From Lysinibacillus fusiformis (GTDB taxonomy: Bacteria; Bacillota; Bacilli; Bacillales_A; Planococcaceae): a stretch of 39,007 nucleotides of DNA. The translations under genes were made by a program, and so were the position numbers. Numbering within the stretch: the first letter of the stretch is position 1; every line of letters starts with the position of its first letter. The stretch covers positions 1-39,007 of the forward strand of contig NZ_PYWL01000022.1 of the NCBI RefSeq assembly GCF_003049525.1, written 5' to 3'. A model generated the notes under the pieces. That model was not told the origin of the DNA. It saw only the letters and a program-made list of their open reading frames with translations, and did not search any database. This document shows positions 17,490-25,532 of this stretch, piece by piece.

Positions 17490-17520
17490 TTACTAAACAT
17501 CCTTTAGCTCTTTTCCCCTA

Positions 17521-17553
17521 TTATAATGAAAATTGTTATATTTTATAACAATC
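17521..17553 (-). promoter_or_regulatory. Promoter region of the ATPase/TOPRIM operon with perfect palindrome
   Basis: A minus-strand -10 TATAAT lies at 17521-17526, 31 nt before the ATG. Immediately upstream, at 17533-17553, is a perfect inverted repeat with 9-bp arms (ATTGTTATA / TATAACAAT) around TTT. It covers the place of the -35, where no consensus hexamer is visible. This is the expected position for a repressor operator. Confidence 0.55.
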
Positions 17554-17608
17554 TCACACTTCATTATCAATTAGCCTATAGCCTATAACATTCACAGTAG
17601 GTAGGCAT

Positions 17609-18151
17609 ATGTTAAAGAAAAATGAAGAAAGGTGTGTTTCATTGGTTTATCCTAGATTGGCTCCTGAAGATTTTAACAGTCAATTCCGTCCAGGTATGAA
17701 AATATGGGTGACACTACCTACTGGGACTTATTCAGGTACATTGATTCGAACATTTGGAACAGGAGGAAGAACAGCCGAAATCCAATTAGATAACGGTCAA
17801 TTGGTGACTGTTGATGTTAGCCAAATAACGGCTGCTGGTACAGGAACACCTCCTGGCAACTCCTATCCACCGCCCTATCCACCACCCTATCCGCCACCTT
17901 ATCCGCCGCAACCGTACCCACCAAGACCCTATCCGCCACAGCCTTATCCGCCACAACCACCGAGACCATATCCTCCGCAGCCTTACCCACCACAACCACC
18001 AAGACCATATCCTCCGCAGCCTTATCCACCACAACCACCAAGGCCATATCCGCCGTTTCCTGGGGGACAATTCCCGGGCTTCCCACCTCCATTATTGCCG
18101 GGACTCCCAAACATCTTGCCAGGTATTATCGGCAACCCTAGACAGCCATAA
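17609..18151 (+). CDS. Proline/tyrosine-rich repeat protein with N-terminal SH3-like domain
   Basis: A 180-residue protein. Residues about 22-75 (FRPGMKIWVTLPTGTYSGTLIRTF...EIQLDNGQLVTVDVSQI) have the alternating beta pattern of a small SH3/KOW-like barrel. From about 80 to 150 it is almost wholly Pro, Tyr and Gln in YPPP and PQPPRPYPPQPYP units. The C-terminus is Gly/Pro-rich (FPGGQFPGFPPPLLPGLPN). There is no clear signal peptide. Comparable low-complexity proteins of spore formers are often coat or exosporium components, but nothing here proves that. The ATG has a weak AGTAGG. An alternative TTG at 17642 has AAAGGTG 7 nt upstream and would remove 11 residues. The gene is followed by a strong terminator. 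Apparent open frames on the opposite strand are repeat artefacts. Confidence 0.7.
   Translation: MLKKNEERCVSLVYPRLAPEDFNSQFRPGMKIWVTLPTGTYSGTLIRTFGTGGRTAEIQLDNGQLVTVDVSQITAAGTGTPPGNSYPPPYPPPYPPPYPPQPYPPRPYPPQPYPPQPPRPYPPQPYPPQPPRPYPPQPYPPQPPRPYPPFPGGQFPGFPPPLLPGLPNILPGIIGNPRQP
17920..18060 (+). repeat. 39-bp tandem repeat in the proline-rich gene
   Basis: A 39-bp unit encoding 13 residues (PQPPRPYPPQPYP phase) starts at 17920, 17959, 17998 and 18037, giving about 3.6 copies with only third-position or single-base differences. Shorter, more degenerate YPPP units precede it (17863-17919). Such an array can change length by slippage or recombination. Confidence 0.9.
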
Positions 18152-18156
18152 AAAAT

Positions 18157-18204
18157 AAAAGGCTTTCTCTTTGTTCTTTTACGAATAAAGAAAAGCCTTT
18201 TTTT
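18157..18204 (+). terminator. Terminator of the proline-rich gene
   Basis: A long stem of about 19 bp with one bulged C (AAAAGGCTTT ... AAAGCCTTTT outer part, CTTTGTTC / GAATAAAG inner part) and a 6-nt loop is followed by a T-run. Confidence 0.9.
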
Positions 18205-18708
18205 ACATATTTATATTTTATTTCCATAATAATAACAAAGAACGGCAATAGCATTTTCTAGAAGAAATGACATTCCTTAATAGGTAAAAAGACTTAAAGA
18301 GAAATAAAAAAATAAGATTTTAGCCAAATTTTAATTAAACTAAAATTGACTCAGTTTTGAGCATACTTGTTTTTTATATTATTTACCCTTTGAATTTTCA
18401 TAAAAATATTGTCTAAGCTACAAAATATATAGACTATAACACTAAATATCTTCGTTTACCTATTTAAATCTACACTGCAAATAGTAAGTTTTCTGGGTTG
18501 TGAATCATTTTTTTTGGCAGTATAGTAGTTTATTGTTAGGGGATAATTAGATTATTTTTCACTGGTACATATTTATTGAGAATGCATCTGGAATTCTATG
18601 AATGACATCTAGACTTTACATTGAATTAGCTTTTATTTCATCGATAACAATACCCATTTCTCATCCTTAACATGAAATAATCGGTATAATATAATTAGGA
18701 GGAAAAGC
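18205..18708. other. Long AT-rich intergenic region before the chemoreceptor gene
   Basis: About 500 bases without a gene-like frame, ribosome binding site or stable hairpin that I can support. ATCGATAA at 18640-18647 resembles a sigma-D -10 (GCCGATAA), as might be expected for a chemoreceptor, but no matching TAAA -35 is present. Only the AGGAGG (18697-18702) for the next gene is clear. Confidence 0.5.
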
Positions 18709-20457
18709 ATGAAAAAACGTAAGAAGCAGCATATGTCCATTAGTAAAAAAATAACCGTTATAATGGTAAGTATTTTATTACTGTTTGGGTTAGTTACTTT
18801 AGGGCTTTCTTATTATATAGTAAGAAATAGTAATTTAACAGATATGAATCAATCGCTTGATGACAAAGGTATGATCTTAGCCAAAACAATTGATGTGAAC
18901 ACATTGAAATCAATCTTAGATAATCCTTCAGATAGTAACTCTGATGCAATTCGACTGACGAAGGAAATGGATGCTATTAATGATTATTCAGATAGCATTA
19001 CCAATCTCTTTTTAATTACAGTTGATGGTGAAAATATTAATGCACCTGTCCTATCTTCTAGTATACTTGAACTAGGTGCTGAGTATAATCAGGACATGAT
19101 TGCTATGGGTTTATCACCTGATTTCCTAGCGAGAATTAAAGAAGTTTTTGAGACAAAAGAAGCTACAGCTACAGATATCTATAGTGATGAGTTTGGTAGC
19201 TATAAAACTGGCCTTACACCAATTTTAGATGATGATGGAACTATGCTAGCTGCATATGCTATTGATTATGACGTTTCGATGGTAACTGGCAAGGCTATGT
19301 CAGAGGCACTTTGGACATTGGTAGTAACGGTTATTTTCTTAATTGGTTCATCCATTGCTGTGTATACTCTTTTAAGAAAAAAATTAACACCGATTCAACA
19401 GCTTTCCCTACAGTCTAAAAAAGTAGCAGAAGGTAATTTAGAGCTCGATCCTCTACCAGTTACTTCAACGGATGAAGTAGGAACGCTTACGCAAAACTTT
19501 AATTTGATGATTGAAAATTTAAAAACTGTTATTAAGAGTACAACAAATGTATCTGCACGTGTTTCAAACACAGCCAATATTTTGTCTACGAACATGCAGG
19601 AAACTTCTGATTCCTATAATAATGTGACATCTTCTATGCAAGAAATTGCGAGTGCAGCTGATCTTCAAGTTCAAAGAGCCAATGAAAGTACCATTACAAT
19701 AGAAGAAATGAGTATTGGAATTCAACGTATTGCTATGACATCCAATCAGATTTCGGAATCTTCTATCTTAGCATCTGAGGAAGCTGAAAGAGGGAATGAA
19801 TCAACTAATAAGTCTGTCGCTCAAATGAATGCGATTAGTCAGGCAGTCAATCAATCAGCAGCATCTGTTAAATTGCTTGGCGATCATTCTAATAAAATTG
19901 AAGAAATTGTCGGCATTATTACCGGAATTGCCTCTCAAACAAATCTCCTAGCCTTAAATGCAGCTATTGAAGCTGCCCGTGCAGGAGAAGCTGGCAGTGG
20001 CTTTGCCGTTGTAGCTGATGAAGTACGTAAGCTAGCTGAACAGTCTGAGGCCTCAGCCCGAGAAATTTCCACGCTTATTTCTCATATTCAGCACGATACA
20101 AATGAATCTGTGAATGTCATGGTTCGTGCGGTAGAGGAAGTCGATCATGGTATTGTCATGATAAACGATTCAGAACAATCATTTAGTCAAATATTAACAT
20201 CTATTCATCATGTAACTGGACAAATACAAGAGCTGTCCGCAACTATTGAAGAAATGGCGGCTGGCATGGAACAAGTGACTTCCGCAGTTAAAGATATGGA
20301 GGACTTCTCCATCAACTCTAAAGAAAGTACAAGAGCAGTAGCTGCAACTTCTGCCTCTCAGCTAAATACAGTACAGCGAGTGTCTGAGGAAGCTCAAGTA
20401 CTATCCGAGTTATCTGAAGAATTATTGAATGTTGTCAATACCTTTGTAGTGAAATAA
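18709..20457 (+). CDS. Methyl-accepting chemotaxis protein
   Basis: A 582-residue transmembrane chemoreceptor. A basic N-terminus precedes TM1 (about 14-38). An extracellular sensing domain (about 40-198) has the look of a single Cache/sCache-type domain (ITNLFLITVDGENINAP..., GLTPILDDDGTMLAAYAIDYD). TM2 (about 201-222) leads to a HAMP domain (about 223-275, with the P of LTPIQ and DEVGTL). A long helical signalling domain follows, with the invariant tip IVGIITGIASQTNLLALNAAIEAARAGEAGSGFAVVADEVRKLAEQ (about 397-443) that binds CheA/CheW. EEMSIGIQ/EEMAAGMEQ-type Gln/Glu methylation helices flank it. Start ATG has AGGAGG 6 nt before. It is an orphan receptor with no che genes nearby, and its ligand is unknown. 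Confidence 0.93.
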   Translation: MKKRKKQHMSISKKITVIMVSILLLFGLVTLGLSYYIVRNSNLTDMNQSLDDKGMILAKTIDVNTLKSILDNPSDSNSDAIRLTKEMDAINDYSDSITNLFLITVDGENINAPVLSSSILELGAEYNQDMIAMGLSPDFLARIKEVFETKEATATDIYSDEFGSYKTGLTPILDDDGTMLAAYAIDYDVSMVTGKAMSEALWTLVVTVIFLIGSSIAVYTLLRKKLTPIQQLSLQSKKVAEGNLELDPLPVTSTDEVGTLTQNFNLMIENLKTVIKSTTNVSARVSNTANILSTNMQETSDSYNNVTSSMQEIASAADLQVQRANESTITIEEMSIGIQRIAMTSNQISESSILASEEAERGNESTNKSVAQMNAISQAVNQSAASVKLLGDHSNKIEEIVGIITGIASQTNLLALNAAIEAARAGEAGSGFAVVADEVRKLAEQSEASAREISTLISHIQHDTNESVNVMVRAVEEVDHGIVMINDSEQSFSQILTSIHHVTGQIQELSATIEEMAAGMEQVTSAVKDMEDFSINSKESTRAVAATSASQLNTVQRVSEEAQVLSELSEELLNVVNTFVVK

Positions 20458-20461
20458 AAAG

Positions 20462-20569
20462 AGAAAGGGCTGCCCTTATACGGTGTTTTTGGTCCCTTAG
20501 CTTCTACAGAATACTTTCTGCTGGAGCTAAAGGACTTAAAAATTCCTACATAAGTGACTGCCCTTTTCT
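20462..20569. repeat. 108-nt imperfect inverted repeat after the chemoreceptor gene
   Basis: Nested pairing is visible: outer AAAGGGC (20464-20470) with GCCCTTT (20560-20566), CTTAT with ATAAG, TTTTT with AAAAA, then GTCC-TTAGCT with AGCTAA-GGAC, and an inner CAGAA/TTCTG hairpin. The whole forms one long interrupted hairpin ending in CCCTTTT. It could act as a terminator for the chemoreceptor gene. Its palindromic build and length also fit a small repeated (MITE-like) element. Confidence 0.5.
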
Positions 20570-20588
20570 AAAATAGGAGTTGTAATGA

Positions 20589-23500
20589 TTGAATAATAAA
20601 CGAGAATTTGATTGTCCTACATCACAGTTTAAAAAGCATTTTTCTAAACAAGATACGCTACTATCCAATCATACAAAGCTATTAAATGAAGAGGATACTT
20701 TAGCCTATCAAACATTAAATCGTACAATGGCTGACTATGATAAAAATATCACGATACCGCAAGTATTTTATCAAGTAGCACAACAGTTTGCAGACCGTAT
20801 CGCTCTTTCCTATGAAGATGGCAAGATGACCTATCGTCAGTTAAATCAAAAATCTAATCAAGTTGCACATATGCTAATCGCCAATGGTCTACAAAAAGGT
20901 GACTATGTGGCAATTATTATGGACCGTAGCAAGGAAACTATCATCAGTTTGTTAGGCGTGCTAAAAGCTGGTGGTGTTTATGTTCCTATTGATCCGAGTT
21001 ATCCAAAAGAACGTTGCCAATATCTCTTACATGATACTGGTGCACCATTTATCATAACGAAAAACGAATATAATGACTTACTGAATGACCTAATACATAA
21101 TGAGTTCCAATCACGCACAGTGCTAACAATCAATCAAATGGAGAGTGGCCTTTCACAAGAGGATTTACCATGTAACCTACTTCCATCCGATTTAGCCTAT
21201 ATTATTTATACATCTGGTTCTACTGGTAAACCTAAGGGTGTTTTGCTTAAACATACAGCCGTTATTAACCTAATAACAGATAATCAAAGAATTTACCATT
21301 CGACTGAAGAAGATGTATTTTCTCAGTTTATTTCTTACAGTTTTGATCCCTCTGTAACAGAGACTTTTACCGCTTTCTTTTCTGGTGCAAGACTCCATAT
21401 GCTCGCAAGTATTGAGCGTCTTTCAATAGAAGCATTTGCCGATATGATTGCACGAGAGCAAGTAACAACTGCAACTGTACCGAACGCTTTCTTTACACAA
21501 CTAGCCACACATTTACCTATAGATTATCGGGACAAGTTGATGACGCTACAATATCTATCGGTTGGCGGCGAAGCCCTATTGCCTGCTATTGTCCAAAAAT
21601 GGCAAGAAAAATTCGGTTATTCTACAGAAATTATTAATGTCTATGGACCAACTGAATGTACAGTTTTAACCTCCTACTTCAAGATAAAAAGTCAGTTAAC
21701 AGACATGCAATCAAGTATTCCTATTGGCAGACCAATTGCCAATTATGAGATGTATGTGGTGAATAAGGATGAACAGCTTTGCCCAGTTCATATAACAGGC
21801 GAATTATGTATTGCAGGAGCTGGCCTAGCAGCAGGATATTTACATCAACCTGAAAAAACAGCAGAGGCCTTTGTTCCTCATCTGTTTAAACCAGATCAAA
21901 AAATGTATCGAACAGGTGATTTAGTCCGCCTATTACCTAGTGGTGTCATTGAATTTGTAGGACGGAAAGATTCACAAATTAAAGTAAGAGGCTTCCGTAT
22001 TGAGCTTGGAGAAATTGAGACCGTTTTAAGCAATCACCCTATCATTCAGGAATCTGTGGTCATAGCTAAGAAAATGTCTGACGGCCAAAACCATTTATTT
22101 GCTTACTACACAGCGGCAAATGGTATACAGCTAGAAGAACAAGTTTTAAGAGACTACTTAAACAATCTTTTACCAGATTATATGGTACCTGAACGATTCA
22201 TCGAATTGCTAGAAATGCCATTATCCCCTACTGGCAAAATCGATCGTAAGCAGTTGGCCACATTGGATGTATCATTATCACGGAGTCATCTATACGTTGC
22301 CCCTGAAAATGACACGCAGCATTTACTAGCGAATGCATGGGAGTATGTACTTGGCAACAGTCCAATAGGCATTCACGATAACTTCTTTCACATTGGCGGA
22401 CATTCATTAAAAGTACTTGAAATTCTTGTACAAGTGAAGAAGCATATACCGTTCCTAAAGATTCAGGATTTTTTCCAATATCAAACGATTGCTGAATTAG
22501 ATCAATATATTGGCAACTATCAGCCTGAAGATCTGGACGTGGAAACACCACCAAAAAACATTGTCTATAAGGATTTGATGGAACCTAGCAAGCTTCCAGT
22601 TTCACAAACGGTGAAGCCGTTACCGATGACTACGGTTTTATTAACAGGTGCGACAGGTTATTTAGGAAGCCATGTATTATACGAGCTGCTAGTGACAACA
22701 AAAGCACATATCTATTGTCTTATTCGACCAAGTGAAAAGGCCACTTTAGAGGATAAGCTAAAGGAAAGTATGCAATTTTACTTTGGACATAACATGACTA
22801 AACATATGGAGGATCGAATAACCGTCGTTCAAGGCGATTTAGGAAAGAAGAACCTTCATTTAACTAGCGAAGATAAACAGGTTCTAATAAAAGAAATCGA
22901 TGCCATCATCCACTGTGGAGCCGATGTACGTCACTTCGGAGCAACGGATCATTTTAATAATGTTAATGTAAATGGGACCCGTTATTTACTTGAATTGGCA
23001 AAGGGTAAACCTGGTATTCATTTTCATTATGTATCAACAATCGGCATTCCAGAGGAGCTCGCTGCCATTCAATGGGGACCAGATGAGGCAAAAGGCGATT
23101 TCAACTACGATATGCAGCTTCGTAGTGTCTATACACAAAGTAAGCTGGAAGCAGAAAATCTCGTAAGAAATGCTGTACATGACGCGATTCCTATTTCTAT
23201 CTATCGTGTAGGTAATTTAAGTTGTCATTCTGAAACAGGAAAATTCCAACGAAATATCAATGATAACGCCTTTTACCGAATGATTAAATCTATGCTTTAT
23301 TTAGGTAAAACACCTTCCGTACAATGGCATGTAGACTTCACACCGATTAATTATGCTAGCCAAGCATTAGTATGCCTAGCTAATCAACCAGCAGCAAATG
23401 GACATGTCTTCCACCTATGTAATCCTGTATCACTTACTTATTTAGAATTAATCGACATGATAAAGGAGTTTGGCTATGATTTACAAGTCATGACAAAGCA

Positions 23501-23756
23501 AGAGTATACAAATTGGCTATTACATGATGACCATTCTATAGAAGTACAAGAATATTTAGCTTTAGCTATTGCACAGCTAGAAGGTGATGGAGCTAGTGAC
23601 TCCCCATTTATCTTTAACTGCAAAAAAACGATTGAATTTCTAGCAAATGCAAGTATTGAATGTGCTGTACCAAATACAGCACTTATTCATCAAATGATTG
23701 AATATGGGATCGAAATAGGTTACTTTCCTGAGCCCAAACAAGTCAATATACGATGA
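20589..23756 (+). CDS. Single-module NRPS-like enzyme: adenylation - thiolation - thioester reductase
   Basis: A 1,055-residue A-T-R enzyme. A domain about 50-560: core motifs YIIYTSGSTGKPKG (205-218), NVYGPTE (350-356), YRTGD (440-444), the GRKDSQIKVRGFRIELGEIE loop region (458-477) and catalytic Lys550 in SPTGKIDRK. T domain about 570-645: DNFFHIGGHSLK with phosphopantetheine Ser606. R domain about 680-1055: NADPH-binding TGATGYLGS (687-694), Thr817 and the YxxxK pair Tyr848/Lys852. It should activate an amino or carboxylic acid, load it on the carrier and release it reductively as aldehyde or alcohol. A hand-read specificity code is D253 P254 T257 T296 S324 G326 V351 V359 L360 K550, which I cannot match to a substrate. 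The N-terminus reads like a post-condensation linker, but there is no C domain. TTG start with AGGAG 9 nt before. Coupled to a PPTase. Confidence 0.9.
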   Translation: MNNKREFDCPTSQFKKHFSKQDTLLSNHTKLLNEEDTLAYQTLNRTMADYDKNITIPQVFYQVAQQFADRIALSYEDGKMTYRQLNQKSNQVAHMLIANGLQKGDYVAIIMDRSKETIISLLGVLKAGGVYVPIDPSYPKERCQYLLHDTGAPFIITKNEYNDLLNDLIHNEFQSRTVLTINQMESGLSQEDLPCNLLPSDLAYIIYTSGSTGKPKGVLLKHTAVINLITDNQRIYHSTEEDVFSQFISYSFDPSVTETFTAFFSGARLHMLASIERLSIEAFADMIAREQVTTATVPNAFFTQLATHLPIDYRDKLMTLQYLSVGGEALLPAIVQKWQEKFGYSTEIINVYGPTECTVLTSYFKIKSQLTDMQSSIPIGRPIANYEMYVVNKDEQLCPVHITGELCIAGAGLAAGYLHQPEKTAEAFVPHLFKPDQKMYRTGDLVRLLPSGVIEFVGRKDSQIKVRGFRIELGEIETVLSNHPIIQESVVIAKKMSDGQNHLFAYYTAANGIQLEEQVLRDYLNNLLPDYMVPERFIELLEMPLSPTGKIDRKQLATLDVSLSRSHLYVAPENDTQHLLANAWEYVLGNSPIGIHDNFFHIGGHSLKVLEILVQVKKHIPFLKIQDFFQYQTIAELDQYIGNYQPEDLDVETPPKNIVYKDLMEPSKLPVSQTVKPLPMTTVLLTGATGYLGSHVLYELLVTTKAHIYCLIRPSEKATLEDKLKESMQFYFGHNMTKHMEDRITVVQGDLGKKNLHLTSEDKQVLIKEIDAIIHCGADVRHFGATDHFNNVNVNGTRYLLELAKGKPGIHFHYVSTIGIPEELAAIQWGPDEAKGDFNYDMQLRSVYTQSKLEAENLVRNAVHDAIPISIYRVGNLSCHSETGKFQRNINDNAFYRMIKSMLYLGKTPSVQWHVDFTPINYASQALVCLANQPAANGHVFHLCNPVSLTYLELIDMIKEFGYDLQVMTKQEYTNWLLHDDHSIEVQEYLALAIAQLEGDGASDSPFIFNCKKTIEFLANASIECAVPNTALIHQMIEYGIEIGYFPEPKQVNIR

Positions 23757-24406
23757 ACACAAATGATATACAGCTTTTTGCACTCCCATTAGGGGGACAG
23801 TTAACTTCCGAAGAATGGAATGCGTTTACTATAATGCTCCCTTTTCATGTCCAAAAAAATATCAGGCAGTACAAGCAATGGCAGGACCGCCAAAGAGCCT
23901 TGCTAGGTAACACCCTTATCAGGTGGGCGCTCCTCCCATTCATGAATAAGGCTGTATGCCATATTACTCAAGACATTTATGGTCGTCCAACTGTAGCGAA
24001 TCACAAACAATGGGAAGGCGATTTTAATCTCTCTCACTCTGGTGATTGGATTGTTCTGGCCCTAACAACAAACGGGCGAGTAGGCATTGATGTTGAAGAA
24101 ATAAAGCCCGTGAATAAAGATATTATGCACTATGCATTATCTAAACAAGAGTTCCATATGTCCCTTCATCAGCCTCTACATGCTTTTTATGAACTTTGGA
24201 CATTAAAAGAGGCTCTTTTTAAAACAGGCTTATTTCCTAACCTATCGCCTCACTTGCTTGATACTATTGATATTAAAACGACAAGAGCAGATCTTTCAAC
24301 GCAATTACTTTATCTTGATCAACGTCATCCTGTCACCATATGCTGGAACAATAGCTCTACCAATGTAAAAATAACAACATTAAATAGACAGCAGCTTCTA
24401 CAGTAA
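23753..24406 (+). CDS. Sfp-type 4'-phosphopantetheinyl transferase
   Basis: A 217-residue PPTase that transfers phosphopantetheine from CoA to a carrier-protein serine. Diagnostic motifs are FNLSHSGDW (91-99), the Mg-binding GIDVEEIKP (111-119; Asp113, Glu115) and FYELWTLKEALFKTG (145-159; Glu153, Lys152). Length fits Sfp-like enzymes. Its ATG overlaps the stop of the A-T-R gene (ATGA), so translation is coupled and the obvious client is Ser606 of that enzyme. This is the same economy seen in the Staphylococcus AusA/AusB pair. The gene is followed by a strong hairpin. Confidence 0.93.
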   Translation: MNTNDIQLFALPLGGQLTSEEWNAFTIMLPFHVQKNIRQYKQWQDRQRALLGNTLIRWALLPFMNKAVCHITQDIYGRPTVANHKQWEGDFNLSHSGDWIVLALTTNGRVGIDVEEIKPVNKDIMHYALSKQEFHMSLHQPLHAFYELWTLKEALFKTGLFPNLSPHLLDTIDIKTTRADLSTQLLYLDQRHPVTICWNNSSTNVKITTLNRQQLLQ

Positions 24407-24408
24407 TC

Positions 24409-24447
24409 AAACAAGGAGGAGAAAACTATCATTTCTCCTCCTTGTTT
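24409..24447 (+). terminator. Terminator of the A-T-R/PPTase operon
   Basis: A perfect 16-bp stem (AAACAAGGAGGAGAAA / TTTCTCCTCCTTGTTT) with a 7-nt loop starts 3 nt after the PPTase stop. The T-run is short. The left arm contains an accidental ribosome-binding-like AGGAGG, but no start codon follows. Confidence 0.75.
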
Positions 24448-24453
24448 ATGAAC

Positions 24454-24498
24454 AAAAAAGCTGCCTATTATGTCTTTTTTATAGACCAATGGGCAGCT
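24454..24498 (-). terminator. Terminator of the iron-type ABC importer operon
   Basis: On the minus strand, an imperfect stem (AGCTGCC-AT-GTC / GAC-AT-GGCAGCT) is followed by TTTTTT, just after the stop of the binding-protein gene. Confidence 0.8.
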
Positions 24499-24508
24499 CC
24501 AATACAGT

Positions 24509-25519
24509 TTATTTAAATAAATCCGGATACATTTCTTTCGCTAAGGCTTCCATACCATCTATTGTATTATAGCCATAACCAAACATATAATTGTAATCTA
24601 CAATATAGATTTGTTTGTTTTTAATAGCCTTCATGCTCGAAAGCTTAGGGTTAGCATAGATTTCTTCACGAACTTTTGTCAGATCAGAACCATCCCAGTT
24701 TGGAAGAATTAACACATCTGGATCAGATGCAATTAATGTTTCCACACTAACATCTCCTGTTTCATCTTTGAAAATATTATCTAGCTTAACCATTTTAAAT
24801 GCGTCATTAAAGAATGTTTCATCATGTGCTGGGTATACAAAAAGTTCCTTTGGATCATTTGTATGCAAATAAGCAAATGTTTTTTCTTCTTTAATACTTT
24901 CTAATTTTGAAGTAATGCCTTGTTGTCGATCTTTTAATTCTTTAATGAAGCTAGTTGCCTTGTCTTGAACATTGAAAATTTCACCGATATTTTCGATGTC
25001 TTTATAAATAGAATCATACGTGCCACCTGTGATTGATGATTCTAAAACAAATGTTTTAATACCCATTTCGTTTAGTGAATCTACTGTACCTACTCCCCAT
25101 TCAGCATTATCAAATAAGCCACCACGACCAAATACTAAATCTGGATTAGTTCCTAATGTAACCTCTTTCCCTACATATTCATCACTTAATATATTTAATT
25201 TTGAGTATTCCTCTTCCACAGATTTATCGACAGCACCAAAGTTTGCACCAACACCAACGATTTTATCGCCTAGTCCTAAATGCAATAATAATTCTGCTGC
25301 TGGGCGTGTGTTTGCCATAATTTTTTCAGGTGCCTTATCGAATACTTGATCTTTCTTGTCCCAAGTCGAACCACCTTCAGCCTTTGTAAAGTTTTCAATA
25401 GTTAATGGATAATGCTCTTTTGTTTGTGCTTCTTCTGAAGTATTTTTGCTAGTATTACCGCAAGCTGTTAACGTTAATAAAGCGGCCAAACCAATTCCTA
25501 GTAATAATTTTTTCTTCAT
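24509..25519 (-). CDS. ABC importer substrate-binding lipoprotein (siderophore/iron-type, BtuF/FepB fold)
   Basis: A 336-residue lipoprotein with signal MKKKLLLGIGLAALLTLTAC (lipobox LTAC, Cys20) and a periplasmic-binding-protein class III fold. Recognisable family segments are PEKIMANTRPAAELLLHLGLGDKIVGVG, NPDLVFGRGGLF, EMGIKTFVLESS and SDPDVLILPNW. The start chosen is ATG 25517-25519 with GGAGGAG correctly spaced; an upstream in-frame Met lies inside the preceding ATPase gene. Third gene of a permease-ATPase-binding protein operon with a Fur box in front. The ligand is therefore most likely an iron siderophore or haem; corrinoid uptake is less likely because of the Fur site. The exact ligand cannot be told from sequence. 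Confidence 0.88.
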   Translation of the reverse strand: MKKKLLLGIGLAALLTLTACGNTSKNTSEEAQTKEHYPLTIENFTKAEGGSTWDKKDQVFDKAPEKIMANTRPAAELLLHLGLGDKIVGVGANFGAVDKSVEEEYSKLNILSDEYVGKEVTLGTNPDLVFGRGGLFDNAEWGVGTVDSLNEMGIKTFVLESSITGGTYDSIYKDIENIGEIFNVQDKATSFIKELKDRQQGITSKLESIKEEKTFAYLHTNDPKELFVYPAHDETFFNDAFKMVKLDNIFKDETGDVSVETLIASDPDVLILPNWDGSDLTKVREEIYANPKLSSMKAIKNKQIYIVDYNYMFGYGYNTIDGMEALAKEMYPDLFK

Positions 25520-25532
25520 GTTGTTGCTCCTC

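Noticed and set aside
17786..18110. Minus-strand open frames rich in Trp/Arg and Val/Ala across the proline-rich gene
   Set aside because: They are the antisense readings of the Pro/Tyr repeat codons and have no ribosome binding site; repeat DNA without stops creates them.
18685..18690. TATAAT just upstream of the chemoreceptor gene as a -10 box
   Set aside because: It ends only 6 nt before the AGGAGG ribosome binding site, so transcription would start within that site, and there is no -35. It is more likely chance in AT-rich DNA.
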